Part shown: in pieces, positions 6,737 through 16,394 of the stretch
Position numbering within the stretch: the first letter of the stretch is position 1
How the letters are laid out: every line of letters begins with the position of its first letter
Assembly (NCBI GenBank): GCA_964420455.1
Contig: CAYQTO010000063.1
Coordinates: forward strand, 1 to 18,892
Length of the DNA: 18,892 nt
Reading direction: 5' to 3'
DNA from: CAYQTO01 sp964420455
GTDB lineage: Bacteria > Sumerlaeota > Sumerlaeia > SLMS01
Translations under genes and position numbers: made by a program
The notes under the pieces: generated by a model
Told to the model about the DNA's origin: nothing
The model's input: only the letters and a program-made list of their open reading frames with translations
The model's database searches: none

Positions 6737-8159
6737 CCCGACGTTCCGGCGAGGCCCCCGGCGGGGTGCCCTTGCCAATGGGAAGGATCCCTCGCCCGCT
6801 CGCCGTGTCGCCCTGCGCATGCTCGTCAATTCCCAGGGCCGCGATGCCCACAGCATGGAGTGGACGCTCGAGTCCGCCCGTCGCTCCGGCGAGGTCAACC
6901 ATCGCGACGCCTCCCTCGCCCAGGAGATCGCCCGCGGCGTCGCCCGCCAGCGCCTCTGGCTCGAGCACCTCCTCGACGGCTACCTCCACAAGCCCATCCC
7001 CGGACAGGCCTTCCAGGTCCGCGAGTCCCTCCTGATTGGGATTTACCAAGCCTCCTTCCTCGAGCGCATTCCCCCCCACACCATCGTCGACGAGACGGTG
7101 CGCCTCGTCCGCAGCGCCCGCACCGAGGCGGGCTATCGCAGCCTCGCCAACGCCATCATGCGCCAGGTCGTCAACCGCACGCGCGACGACCTCCGCCCCG
7201 CCGAGAGCGTCCCCTGGCCCCTGCGCTTCAGCGTCCCCGACTGGCTCGCCGGCGAGGCCGGCCAGGTGTTCCGCAACGGCGAGGCCCAGGAATACTTTGC
7301 CGCCTCGAACCAGCACGCCCCCCTCAACCTGCGCATCGTTGCCCATCCGGGTGCGGAGACCGCCGTCATGGTCGAGCGCCTCCGCGGCGAAATCGTCGAT
7401 ATGACCCACGCCCTGCCGGAGATCGACCGTGGCCGCTTCCTCCAGGACTGTGTGGTTGTTCGCGGGCGGGGCATCGTGCCGGACCACCTGCCGAGTTTCC
7501 GCAGCGGCCTCCTCACGGCGGAGGACGAGGGGGCCCAAATCGCCGGTCACCTCGCCGGCGTCGCCCCGGGCATGGCGGTGCTCGACCTGTGTGCCTCCCC
7601 CGGGGGAAAGACCGCCCACCTCGCGGATCTCGCCGGGCGTCGCTTTCGCCGCTTCCTCGCCACCGACCGCGGAGAGGACAAGCTCGCCCGCCTCCGCGAG
7701 ACCCTCCAGCGCCTCCGTCTTCACGATATCGTTGAAGTCGCCGATGCGGACCGGCTCGACGATGGGGCCCTCGCCGGCCAGTTCGACCTTGTCCTCGTCG
7801 ACGCCCCCTGCAGCGCCCTCGGCACCATGCGCCGCCACCCCGAGGCCCGCTGGCGCCAGCGCGTCTCCACCATCCGCTCCCTCGCCCGCGCCCAGCAAAA
7901 GCTCCTCGAACGCGCCGCCCCCCTCGTCGCCCCCGGCGGCATTCTCTTCTACAGCGTTTGCACGTTCCTCAAGCAGGAGACCGATGGCGCGATCGAGAAG
8001 TTCCTCGCGACCCACGGCGACGCCTTCGAGCCCGCCCCCGCGCCCGAGGGGCTGCCCTTTGATCCCGAACGTTTCGCCGCCGGCCCGGGCCGTTGGCGCA
8101 CCGCCACCCATCGCGACGGGTGCGACAGCTTCTTCGTCGCCCGCCTGCGCAAGCGATAG
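6729..8159 (+). CDS. rsmB: 16S rRNA (cytosine-967 C5)-methyltransferase RsmB (Sun/Fmu family)
   Basis: Methylates C5 of a 16S rRNA cytosine (C967 in E. coli) with S-adenosylmethionine. In the 476-residue protein, residues about 20-155 form a NusB-like all-helical RNA-binding domain and about 245-475 the Rossmann methyltransferase. Motif I is VLDLCASPGGKT (285-295), motif IV is VDAPCSALG with C361, and motif VI is YSVCTFLKQETD with C411. C411 is expected to be the nucleophile and C361 to assist product release. The C-terminal RDGCDSFFVARL strand is normal for the family. The start overlaps the pssA stop (ATGCCTAG, 6729-6736), and GGAGG (6710-6714) followed by AAAGGA lies upstream, inside pssA. 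Translation is probably coupled, although the function is unrelated to lipid synthesis. It converges on the glycosidase gene with only 3 bp between stops. Confidence 0.94.
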   Translation: MPSPTFRRGPRRGALANGKDPSPARRVALRMLVNSQGRDAHSMEWTLESARRSGEVNHRDASLAQEIARGVARQRLWLEHLLDGYLHKPIPGQAFQVRESLLIGIYQASFLERIPPHTIVDETVRLVRSARTEAGYRSLANAIMRQVVNRTRDDLRPAESVPWPLRFSVPDWLAGEAGQVFRNGEAQEYFAASNQHAPLNLRIVAHPGAETAVMVERLRGEIVDMTHALPEIDRGRFLQDCVVVRGRGIVPDHLPSFRSGLLTAEDEGAQIAGHLAGVAPGMAVLDLCASPGGKTAHLADLAGRRFRRFLATDRGEDKLARLRETLQRLRLHDIVEVADADRLDDGALAGQFDLVLVDAPCSALGTMRRHPEARWRQRVSTIRSLARAQQKLLERAAPLVAPGGILFYSVCTFLKQETDGAIEKFLATHGDAFEPAPAPEGLPFDPERFAAGPGRWRTATHRDGCDSFFVARLRKR

Positions 8160-8162
8160 GCC

Positions 8163-10064
8163 CTAGCGCTCGAGCCGGAGGGAGTGGACCACCAGCTGGC
8201 CGGCGGGCTGACCGCTGGCGATCATGAACGATACGCCGCGCATCGCCCCAAGATCGACCCGGCGGTTTCCGGCCTGGTTGCCCCAGTCCTCCCGCAGACG
8301 CAGGTCACGCAGTTCAAGCCTCCAGGTCTCGCGTCCGCCCTTGGCCATTGGCGCCGGCAAGGTGAAGGACTCGCCGTCGTCGCCGGCCCCCGATCCATGC
8401 GTTTCCGCACCCGGGCTGTCGACACCCGCTTCCTCAAGCAACACACGGAGGATCAGGCCCTTCGGCGCCTCCAACTCCAGGACCAACGTGCCGTAGCCAT
8501 CGAGGTCGGTGATCGAGGGGTCGCTGGCGTCCGGCACGCGGCAGGACGCCGGGCCGTAGACGGTGAACCCGCAGCCCCAACTGTCGCCGGTCTCGTAGTC
8601 GAGCTCGAACCGGTCGCTCGGTGTGGCAAGATCTGCGGAGGCGTCGTCCGCGGCGAAGGGGAGCGGCGGCGCCGCCGGTTCCGCCGCGATCAGGTCGAGC
8701 ACCGGCGGCCGGTCCGGATACTGGCCGATCTCCACCGTTACCGCCTTGCCCGCACGCGGCATCGCCGTGGGCCGGGGGAAGTCCGACCCATGGCGGAGAT
8801 CCGCCACCCGGTGATTCGTCTCCGTCATCGCCGCGAGCAGTTCCGGGTACCACCGGTGATAGATGTCGATGATGCCGTAGTTCGAGTCCTCGCCGTCAAA
8901 GCGCCCCTGCGGCGATTGGTCTGCGAACTCGAACCAGTGCATGCCCATCATCGTGGGATGCTGGAGGTAGGCGGAAACAAACCGCGAGTAGTTGCTTGCG
9001 CGTTCCGCCTGGGTCTTGACGACGGTGCCGGCGCCGCGGGTGTTCGGGTTGCCGCTCTGGTTTTCCTCCGCCCGCCAGGAATACTCGGTAATCATCATCG
9101 GCTTGCCGCCCAGCAACCAGTAGCGGGCGAGCGCCCACTCGTTGGGGAAGGGATACGTCTCGTAGGTATTGACGGAGATGACATCGCAGTGGCGGCCGGT
9201 GGCGAGAATGAGGGAGTCAGGCGCGTTGCCGGCGAAGCGCATGCCGAGGACGAGCTTGCCCGGGGCGGCCTCGCGCACGAGCCGCGCGCCCATCTCGAGG
9301 AACCGCTCCGCGGTGAGGGCGGTAAAGTCGTCGCGATCCTGACGCGCCTTGTCGTTCACCGACCGGCCGAGGAGCTCCGAGTTGAGCTCCTCGAAGGACC
9401 GCGCGTCGATTTCCCACGCGGTATTGAAGGCCTCGATTGTGCCGTGGCGCTCGCGGATCCAGTCGATGATCGGGCCGCGCCCGGGATGATCCCCGGGGAG
9501 GTCCACCGCGCGCTCCAGAAGGGTGTAGTTCGGCAGCACCGTCCAGGCGGTGCGGCCCCACCAGGGCGCCTCGTTATCGAGGAAGAAGCCCACCACAATG
9601 TCCGGGTGGGGGATCTGGGCGAGGCGTTCCTCGATGCGCCCGCGCATGATTTCCTCCGCGTCGGGGCGCCAGACCACCAGCGGCCGGTTACCATCGGTTC
9701 CGCCCACGTAAAGGATCGGCATCTCGTACATCGAGCCGTCGTTGAGCGCGGGGTCGGACCAGGCGCCGATCGTGTTGAAGCCCGCCTCTCGGAGCGTGCT
9801 GATCACGTCCGCCTGCCACGCCTGGTAGTCTCCCCGAAACATCGGGTCGTTGAATGCCTTGTAGAAAATGGCGCCCTCGCGCGCATTCCACCCGGACGCG
9901 CCGATGTGGTTCACCCCGATCGAGACAAACCGATCGCCGTCCTCCCTCTCAAACCAGAACCGACCCGCTTCGTCCTCCACCACTCGGTAGGACGTCGCCG
10001 AAAGAATCGCCGGGACCGCCATCATCACGCCTCCCCACAAGATTTTCCGCCACCGGACGCCCAT
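8163..10064 (-). CDS. Secreted glycoside hydrolase, clan GH-A, agarase-like (GH50/GH42-type) with C-terminal carbohydrate-binding-like domain
   Basis: Predicted to hydrolyse a beta-linked polysaccharide outside the cytoplasm. The 633-residue protein starts with a signal peptide (MGVRWRKILW then a hydrophobic run, cleavage likely after about residue 23, LSA). Residues about 30-420 look like a (beta/alpha)8 barrel: VSIGVNHIG at 47-55, REAGFNTIGAWSD at 92-104, FFLDNEAPWWG with E165 as likely acid/base, and MMITEYSWRAEEN with E327 as likely nucleophile, followed by GMHWFEFADQSPQGR. These features resemble beta-agarases of GH50 and the related GH42; the substrate is not certain. Residues about 455-633 resemble a beta-sandwich carbohydrate-binding module (GDSWGCGFTVYG, a conserved LVLELEAP strand). 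GGAAGG lies upstream of the ATG, and a candidate promoter sits at 10096-10124. It is divergent from the NtrC-type regulator gene. Confidence 0.82.
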   Translation of the reverse strand: MGVRWRKILWGGVMMAVPAILSATSYRVVEDEAGRFWFEREDGDRFVSIGVNHIGASGWNAREGAIFYKAFNDPMFRGDYQAWQADVISTLREAGFNTIGAWSDPALNDGSMYEMPILYVGGTDGNRPLVVWRPDAEEIMRGRIEERLAQIPHPDIVVGFFLDNEAPWWGRTAWTVLPNYTLLERAVDLPGDHPGRGPIIDWIRERHGTIEAFNTAWEIDARSFEELNSELLGRSVNDKARQDRDDFTALTAERFLEMGARLVREAAPGKLVLGMRFAGNAPDSLILATGRHCDVISVNTYETYPFPNEWALARYWLLGGKPMMITEYSWRAEENQSGNPNTRGAGTVVKTQAERASNYSRFVSAYLQHPTMMGMHWFEFADQSPQGRFDGEDSNYGIIDIYHRWYPELLAAMTETNHRVADLRHGSDFPRPTAMPRAGKAVTVEIGQYPDRPPVLDLIAAEPAAPPLPFAADDASADLATPSDRFELDYETGDSWGCGFTVYGPASCRVPDASDPSITDLDGYGTLVLELEAPKGLILRVLLEEAGVDSPGAETHGSGAGDDGESFTLPAPMAKGGRETWRLELRDLRLREDWGNQAGNRRVDLGAMRGVSFMIASGQPAGQLVVHSLRLER

Positions 10065-10095
10065 GGCCCCTTCCTTTCATGGTAGCAATAACAGG

Positions 10096-10124
10096 ACTAT
10101 TCGAAAGACTTCCCCTGGTGTCAG
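10096..10124 (-). promoter_or_regulatory. Candidate sigma-70-type promoter of the glycosidase gene
   Basis: On the minus strand, CTGACA (10124-10119) and AATAGT (10101-10096) are separated by exactly 17 bases, 5/6 and 4/6 matches to the TTGACA/TATAAT consensus. It lies about 32 bases before the ATG, leaving room for the GGAAGG ribosome binding site. The hexamers are short and the match could be chance. No -24/-12 (TGGCAC-N5-TTGC) sigma-54 site was found in this gap. Confidence 0.35.
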
Positions 10125-10236
10125 CCCGAGAGTTTCCCGCGCCGGCCCCCTGTGAACTTGACCGCCATCCCCCAACACCAAGACCGTAGTCCCACGCCCA
10201 ACTTGCGGCCCTCCTTCCCGGTCTCCCTTATCCACC

Positions 10237-11631
<1,395 letters not shown>

Positions 11632-11639
11632 CGGGCTCC

Positions 11640-14600
11640 CTAACGCGCGGCCACGGCAACGAGGTCTGCCGCGTCGACCAGGTTGTCGCCGTTGGCGTCC
11701 GGGGCGGACGCGGCGGTAATGTCCAGCAGGTCCTCGATCAGGGCGGCGAGGGTATCGGCGAGGAAGGTGCCATTGCCCGAGAGGGCTACCTCATAGTTTG
11801 GCTGGCCCGGATCGTTCGTCGTCAGCAGAAGGATTGCCGTCTGGGGGCCGTCGGTGGTGGGGGCAAAGCGCACGCCGATGGTGGCGCCGGCGCCGGGGAC
11901 AAGATCCTCGGGCGCGTTGCCGACGAGGGAAAAGCTGTCGGAGGCGTCGGCAACAATGGCCGCGCGGTTACCGACGAAGGAGAGGGGGAGGTCGCCGAGG
12001 TTGCTGAGCCGCAGGTCCCGCGTGCGCGACACGGCGACATCGCCGAAGTCAAGCGGGTCGGGGGTGGCAGAAAGCTCCGCCGGGTAGAATTCCCAGGCGC
12101 CGATGTCGTAGCCGGTGCTGTCGCCTACGCCGGGTATCTCGCGGGGGCGGGCTCGCCCACCGAAATCCTCCATCGAGGTCGAGGGTGCGAACGCGGCATC
12201 GATCGCCGGCGAGTCGATCAGCGGGCGGTAATCCACCACGACGACCGAGTCCTGCTGGATGGCGAACCCGGGATCGATTTCCAGCAGGTCACCGTCCACG
12301 GACACCACGTACGCCTGGGAGGCGAAGCTGCTCAGGGCGAGCATTCTGCCGGCGAGGGAGGCGATGTCTGTCTCCCGCTCGTTCGGGTCGAATTGGTAGA
12401 TGCCGCCTCCCTGGCTGGAGAGGTGGCCGCCGACGGCGAAGTCGCTCGAGTGGAGGAAGGTCGCGTCGCCGTCGACATTGCCGGTGGCGAAACCCAGGTC
12501 GTTGAGGGAGGCGACATCGCTGTATCGCGTGCCGTCCTCGTTCTCGCGGTAGGGGGTATCACACAGTGAGAAGAGATTGTGCTCGATCACGATGGGGTCG
12601 GTGGTGCTGCCGCGGTTGATCATCGTGTCGTCGTAGGAATGGAAGATGTTGTTGCGGATCCGCGCATCGGCCCCGTTCTGGACATTGATCATACCGGTGT
12701 TGGTGTTGGAGGGGATCGAGTTGTTGGCCACGGTGGAGTGGGTCAGGAAGTGGAGCCCACCATCGTAGAGCACGAGGTTGCTAAAGGAGAGGCTGTTGGC
12801 CGTAAGGATGACATTGGTGAGGGAGCTGAGACCGCCGAAGAACTGGAGAAGGCCTTCGTCGGGGATGCCGGCGGAGGTGGAGCTCGACATCAAGGTCCGC
12901 CTGACAAGGACTTCGCTGCCGGTGCTGGCGATGAGCACCCCGACGTTGTGGACGAAGTCGCTCTCATCGATGGTGACGTCCGATTCTTGGAAGGCGAGCG
13001 CGCCAAGGGGCGAGAAGGTCCTGCGGATGACGACGTTGTCGAGGGTCACCTCCGAGCGGACGGCGTCGATGGCGCCGCCGCGCTCCGAGTTGCCGAAGAA
13101 GGCTTCGCTGTTGCGGATGGTCAGGCTGGCGTCCTCGACAGCGAAGATGCCCCCGCGGCCGCTCAGGCTGAGGACTGTCGCGTTCTCGAGGATGGTGCGT
13201 TCGATCGTCGCCTCGCCGCCGTCGATCGCGATCAGGCCCCCCGCAACCTCCGCCGTTCCCTGCCTCACGCTCGAATCCGTGATGGTCGTGGTGCCCCCAG
13301 CCTGAAAGAGGGCCCCGCCCACCCCGTTGCTCGTCAGCGCCTCCAGCACCGTCTCCCGAATTGCAAGGCTTGAACTGTCCTGCAGGTAGATGCCGCCTCC
13401 ACTGTTGCCCGCCTGGCTGCCGATAATCGTCGAAGACTGCAACTCGACCGAGGAATCCCCTTCGAGGAACAGTGCCCCGCCAAGATTCTCCGCCGTGTTC
13501 CCGAAGAGGGTGACCGTATCGAAGAGGACATTGCTGTCGCGGATGCTCACGCCACCGCCAAAGACGGCACTGCTCTCCCGGATTGTCGAGTGGCGGATGG
13601 TCACCGGTGCCGAGTCGACTATATAGACAGCGCCTCCCTTGGTCTCCTCGGTGGAAAACCCGTCCGCCTCGCCGCCGGTGAGGAGGAGGTTCTCGAGGAT
13701 GACGTTGCTGTCGCCGACGATCTCGACGAGGTGGGGAGGGGGAGGGGTGCCTTTGCCCGGGCCCGGGTTGATAAGTTGCGTGAGGGGTTCCGCCCCTTCC
13801 GCAGGAGGGGCGAGGTCCCCCACGCGCAGACCGCCGATCAGGCGCCGGTTGTTCTCGAGAGCGATCGCCTGGAAGAAGTCGCCCTCCTCGATCCAGATCG
13901 GGCGCGTGGCGGAACGGGCGTCATCAATCGCGTCCTGTATATCTGTATAGGCGGTCAGCCACGAGCGTCCGTCCGCGCGCAGGGCCGGCTCGCGACGGAC
14001 GTAAACAACCTCCGGCACGCCGCCGGGTACGCTTGTTTGCTGCAATTCATACGCGCCCATGTCGATCGCGTTGTCGCCGGCGCCGGCCAGCCCCGCCACG
14101 TCCACGATGCGCGGTTTGCCTGCCCGGTCCTCGGAGAAGGAAAGCCCCGCCGCGTCGCCCGCATCGATCCCGAGGGAGTTCAGCGCCAGGCCGTAGTCGA
14201 GCACGGCGACAATCGCTTCCGAGGGAATGCTGTCCCGGACCAACCCGGCGACCACGATGCGGTCCTCCGAGTTTCCAAGGATGGCCCACACGCTGTTGAG
14301 GCTCGAAATCCACAGCAGTCTCCCGGTGAGGGAACCGGGCTCGAGTTCCAGGTCCGGGTGGGAGAATTCGCTCGTTGCCGTCTCCTCGTTGAGACTGAAA
14401 CCCCCGTCAGAGAAGTCGGTTTGAATCACCGCCTCCGAATTGTTCTTCTGGGAAGCGAGGAACCGGGGATTCTCCACCAGCGAGTTCAGGAACCGCGGGT
14501 CCTCGCCCATCTGCGCGGTTGTCCCAATCGCCCCGAGAATACTCGCCGGCCCGAAAAAGAGCGAGTTGCGCGACTCGAAGACGGCATCCTCGTCCAAGGC

Positions 14601-16166
14601 GATCGCGGCTTCCCCATTCCCCTCCAGCACGGTGTTGCGCAGGCTCAGGGTTGCGCCGTTGCGCGCCCGGAGGTGGACGTTCGTTTCCTGCGGCGGTACG
14701 CCAAAGTTGCCGCTTAAGGTGCTGTTCTCGAAGGCGAGCACCCCGTTGGCCCCAGTAACGGAGCCGGCGTTTGAATCAGCCGCCCGATTGCCCACCACAA
14801 GCGAGTTCCGCACGACCAGCGACGCATCGTTCACGACCAGGGTGCCCGAAAGCCCGTTGATGTTTCCCGCGATCGTGCTCTGGTCCAAGGTCACCGACCC
14901 TCCGCCCGCCACCAGCAGGGCGGACCCCCCTGCTGTATTCGTTTCATTCATCGACAGGATCATCCCGCGGACAGTCCCCGTCGCGCCGGAAAAGAGCGTC
15001 CCGACTCCGTTTGAAAGGGAGAAGTTTTCGTGGACGACCAGTCCTTCGATCGGGGGCAGTTCGCCGGTGAAGTATCCGCCACCGCCGCCGCCCAAGGCGG
15101 TATTGTTGGCAAGCACCACGTTGCTGAGACGCCCCGTGCAGTCCCCGACAAAGATGCCCCCACCCATGTCGGACGCAAAGTTGCCGATGATGTTCACGTC
15201 CTGGAGAACAATCTCGGAATCAAGCGCCTCCAGACCTCCGCCGTTCCCCCGAACATCGCCGCCGTTTCCTAGCACTCCCCCCGTCATGCTGAAGATGGAA
15301 CCTTCGAAGACGAGGGCGTTCCCTCCCCCCCGGGCCTGCTCGATTCCCGACAGTTTGTTGCTCTCCAGGGTCACATCCTCCAGGGTGGCCTGCGAATCGC
15401 GCACGGCGATTCCTCCCCCTCCGTTCACCGCGGTGTTTTCCATCACTTCCACGTTGTTCATGGTCACGGGGGAATCCACCGATGTATAGACGCCGCCGCC
15501 AAAATCGCCCGCCCCGTTGCCACGGATCGTGGCGTTGATGATCTGGCCGCCGGAACCCGCCGAGAAGTACACGCCCCCGCCATCGTCGGTGGCCGAATTG
15601 TTTTCAAAGGTGCAGGATTCGAAACGCGGTGTCGCCCCCAGCGTGCAAAACGCCCCGCCCCCATCGGTCGCCCCATTCTGGAGAAAGATGCATCTCTCGA
15701 ACACCACGGTGCTGGGGACGTTGCTCAGGTAGGCGCCGCCGCCGTTGAAGACGGCGCCCCCGCTCGCCGGGTGGCCGTTCATCAGCCGAAACCGCTCCAC
15801 GAGCACGTTGCTCACGTCGATCCCCGTGATGGGTCTCACCGGGCCGAGCAGCGCGTTGACATCGATATCGGTCAGGGTGTCCTCGGCCCGCTCGGCCAGT
15901 GTCGACTCGTCCCCCGCGAACCCACCCCGCAGGGTGATGCCGCTCCTGAGCGTCACCGCCTCCTGATAGCGTCCCTCCGCGACCCAGATTTCCGTGCCCG
16001 CTCCCGCCGCCGCTACCGCTTCACCGATCGTTTCCAAGGCCTCCGCCCAAGACGATCCGTCGCCGGGGGCAGACACGTCCTGATCAACGTAAAGCCTTGG
16101 TGGCGAGCCGGCAGGGACGGAGGCGGTGAGCGCACACGCAAAGACCGCGAGGAGAAGACGGATCAT
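11640..16166 (-). CDS. Giant secreted right-handed beta-helix protein with choice-of-anchor Q and D domains and dockerin-like C-terminus
   Basis: No exact function is recognised; it is a predicted exported or surface protein of 1508 residues. MIRLLLAVFACALTASVPAG is a signal peptide, which is why the ATG at 16166 is preferred over a TTG at 16259. Two tandem modules follow. Each opens with a DG-SW-A motif and strands of the pectate-lyase/beta-helix type (residues about 20-85 and 719-780), then many coils with GGGVY/GGGIF and F-x-x-N-type repeats like Chlamydia PMP repeats. Each ends in a choice-of-anchor Q-like segment (IDAGD...DMGAYEL near 660-709; IDAAF...DIGAWEF near 1310-1360). Residues about 1362-1465 resemble an ASH/choice-of-anchor D domain (LDFGDVAVSRTRDLRLSNLG). 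The extreme C-terminus DANGDNLVDAADLVAVAAR resembles a dockerin calcium loop. No catalytic motif is visible, so binding or structure is as likely as a lyase activity. Confidence 0.85.
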   Translation of the reverse strand: MIRLLLAVFACALTASVPAGSPPRLYVDQDVSAPGDGSSWAEALETIGEAVAAAGAGTEIWVAEGRYQEAVTLRSGITLRGGFAGDESTLAERAEDTLTDIDVNALLGPVRPITGIDVSNVLVERFRLMNGHPASGGAVFNGGGAYLSNVPSTVVFERCIFLQNGATDGGGAFCTLGATPRFESCTFENNSATDDGGGVYFSAGSGGQIINATIRGNGAGDFGGGVYTSVDSPVTMNNVEVMENTAVNGGGGIAVRDSQATLEDVTLESNKLSGIEQARGGGNALVFEGSIFSMTGGVLGNGGDVRGNGGGLEALDSEIVLQDVNIIGNFASDMGGGIFVGDCTGRLSNVVLANNTALGGGGGGYFTGELPPIEGLVVHENFSLSNGVGTLFSGATGTVRGMILSMNETNTAGGSALLVAGGGSVTLDQSTIAGNINGLSGTLVVNDASLVVRNSLVVGNRAADSNAGSVTGANGVLAFENSTLSGNFGVPPQETNVHLRARNGATLSLRNTVLEGNGEAAIALDEDAVFESRNSLFFGPASILGAIGTTAQMGEDPRFLNSLVENPRFLASQKNNSEAVIQTDFSDGGFSLNEETATSEFSHPDLELEPGSLTGRLLWISSLNSVWAILGNSEDRIVVAGLVRDSIPSEAIVAVLDYGLALNSLGIDAGDAAGLSFSEDRAGKPRIVDVAGLAGAGDNAIDMGAYELQQTSVPGGVPEVVYVRREPALRADGRSWLTAYTDIQDAIDDARSATRPIWIEEGDFFQAIALENNRRLIGGLRVGDLAPPAEGAEPLTQLINPGPGKGTPPPPHLVEIVGDSNVILENLLLTGGEADGFSTEETKGGAVYIVDSAPVTIRHSTIRESSAVFGGGVSIRDSNVLFDTVTLFGNTAENLGGALFLEGDSSVELQSSTIIGSQAGNSGGGIYLQDSSSLAIRETVLEALTSNGVGGALFQAGGTTTITDSSVRQGTAEVAGGLIAIDGGEATIERTILENATVLSLSGRGGIFAVEDASLTIRNSEAFFGNSERGGAIDAVRSEVTLDNVVIRRTFSPLGALAFQESDVTIDESDFVHNVGVLIASTGSEVLVRRTLMSSSTSAGIPDEGLLQFFGGLSSLTNVILTANSLSFSNLVLYDGGLHFLTHSTVANNSIPSNTNTGMINVQNGADARIRNNIFHSYDDTMINRGSTTDPIVIEHNLFSLCDTPYRENEDGTRYSDVASLNDLGFATGNVDGDATFLHSSDFAVGGHLSSQGGGIYQFDPNERETDIASLAGRMLALSSFASQAYVVSVDGDLLEIDPGFAIQQDSVVVVDYRPLIDSPAIDAAFAPSTSMEDFGGRARPREIPGVGDSTGYDIGAWEFYPAELSATPDPLDFGDVAVSRTRDLRLSNLGDLPLSFVGNRAAIVADASDSFSLVGNAPEDLVPGAGATIGVRFAPTTDGPQTAILLLTTNDPGQPNYEVALSGNGTFLADTLAALIEDLLDITAASAPDANGDNLVDAADLVAVAAR
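12087..16109 (-). repeat. Two tandem homologous modules inside the beta-helix gene
   Basis: Module 1 (about 14038-16109) and module 2 (about 12087-14012) have the same order of parts: an opening segment (GSSWAEAL / GRSWLTAY, IWVAEGRYQEAVTL / IWIEEGDFFQAIAL, RGGFAGD / IGGLRVGD), a stack of GGG-type beta-helix coils, a SL-x-GR-x-L-x-x-SS segment, and a choice-of-anchor Q end. The similarity is at protein level; no long exact DNA repeat was noticed. It indicates an old internal duplication of about 650-690 residues. Confidence 0.75.
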
Positions 16167-16394
16167 AAAGAGGGAGCTCCTCTCCCGCGCGCTGCGCAGG
16201 AGTCGGGATGGGGGTTGGCACAATGCCACTGAAGGTGACCGCCGACAGATTCCCGTCAACCCGTACTTTCCCTCACGGGAATGCGTTCACACCCCGGCCC
16301 GCCCATTCCCCGCTTGCGATGAACCGCCGGCTTCCCCAAGTTCCTCCTCCCCAAATCCGGCGGCATGCCCCGCCCAAGGAAAGGTCACGCCCCC
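16167..16394. promoter_or_regulatory. Divergent intergenic region with three inverted repeats
   Basis: This 228-bp gap separates the divergent beta-helix and metY genes. It holds a dyad TGGCA-CAA-TGCCA (16216-16228), an 8-bp inverted repeat ATTCCCGT (16249-16256) / ACGGGAAT (16275-16282), and a 7-bp pair CCGCCGG (16324-16330) / CCGGCGG (16357-16363). Inside the second, TTCCC (16268-16272) can also pair with the same GGGAA (16277-16281), giving mutually exclusive hairpins. AAGGAAAGG just before the metY ATG is the ribosome binding site. No SAM-I, SAM-II or cobalamin riboswitch core could be matched. Confidence 0.45.

Noticed and set aside
8184..10085. 633-residue open frame on the plus strand, antisense to the glycosidase gene and of equal length
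   Set aside because: It has no recognisable domain, is rich in Arg/Val/Gly/His as expected of an antisense frame in GC-rich DNA, and the minus-strand frame has a signal peptide and a full catalytic barrel.
10065..10236. Sigma-54 -24/-12 promoter between the glycosidase and regulator genes
   Set aside because: No GG-N10-GC pair in a TGGCAC/TTGC context was found on either strand.
16216..16234. TGGCAC string ahead of metY as a -24 box
   Set aside because: The expected TTGC at -12 is replaced by CACT, and the string is better explained as half of a short dyad.
16167..16259. TTG start giving the beta-helix protein 31 extra residues
   Set aside because: It would bury a clean signal peptide that begins at the ATG ending at 16166.
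16167..16394. SAM-I, SAM-II or cobalamin riboswitch ahead of metY (a GCCACTG string resembles a B12-switch piece)
   Set aside because: The other conserved core blocks and their order are absent on both strands.
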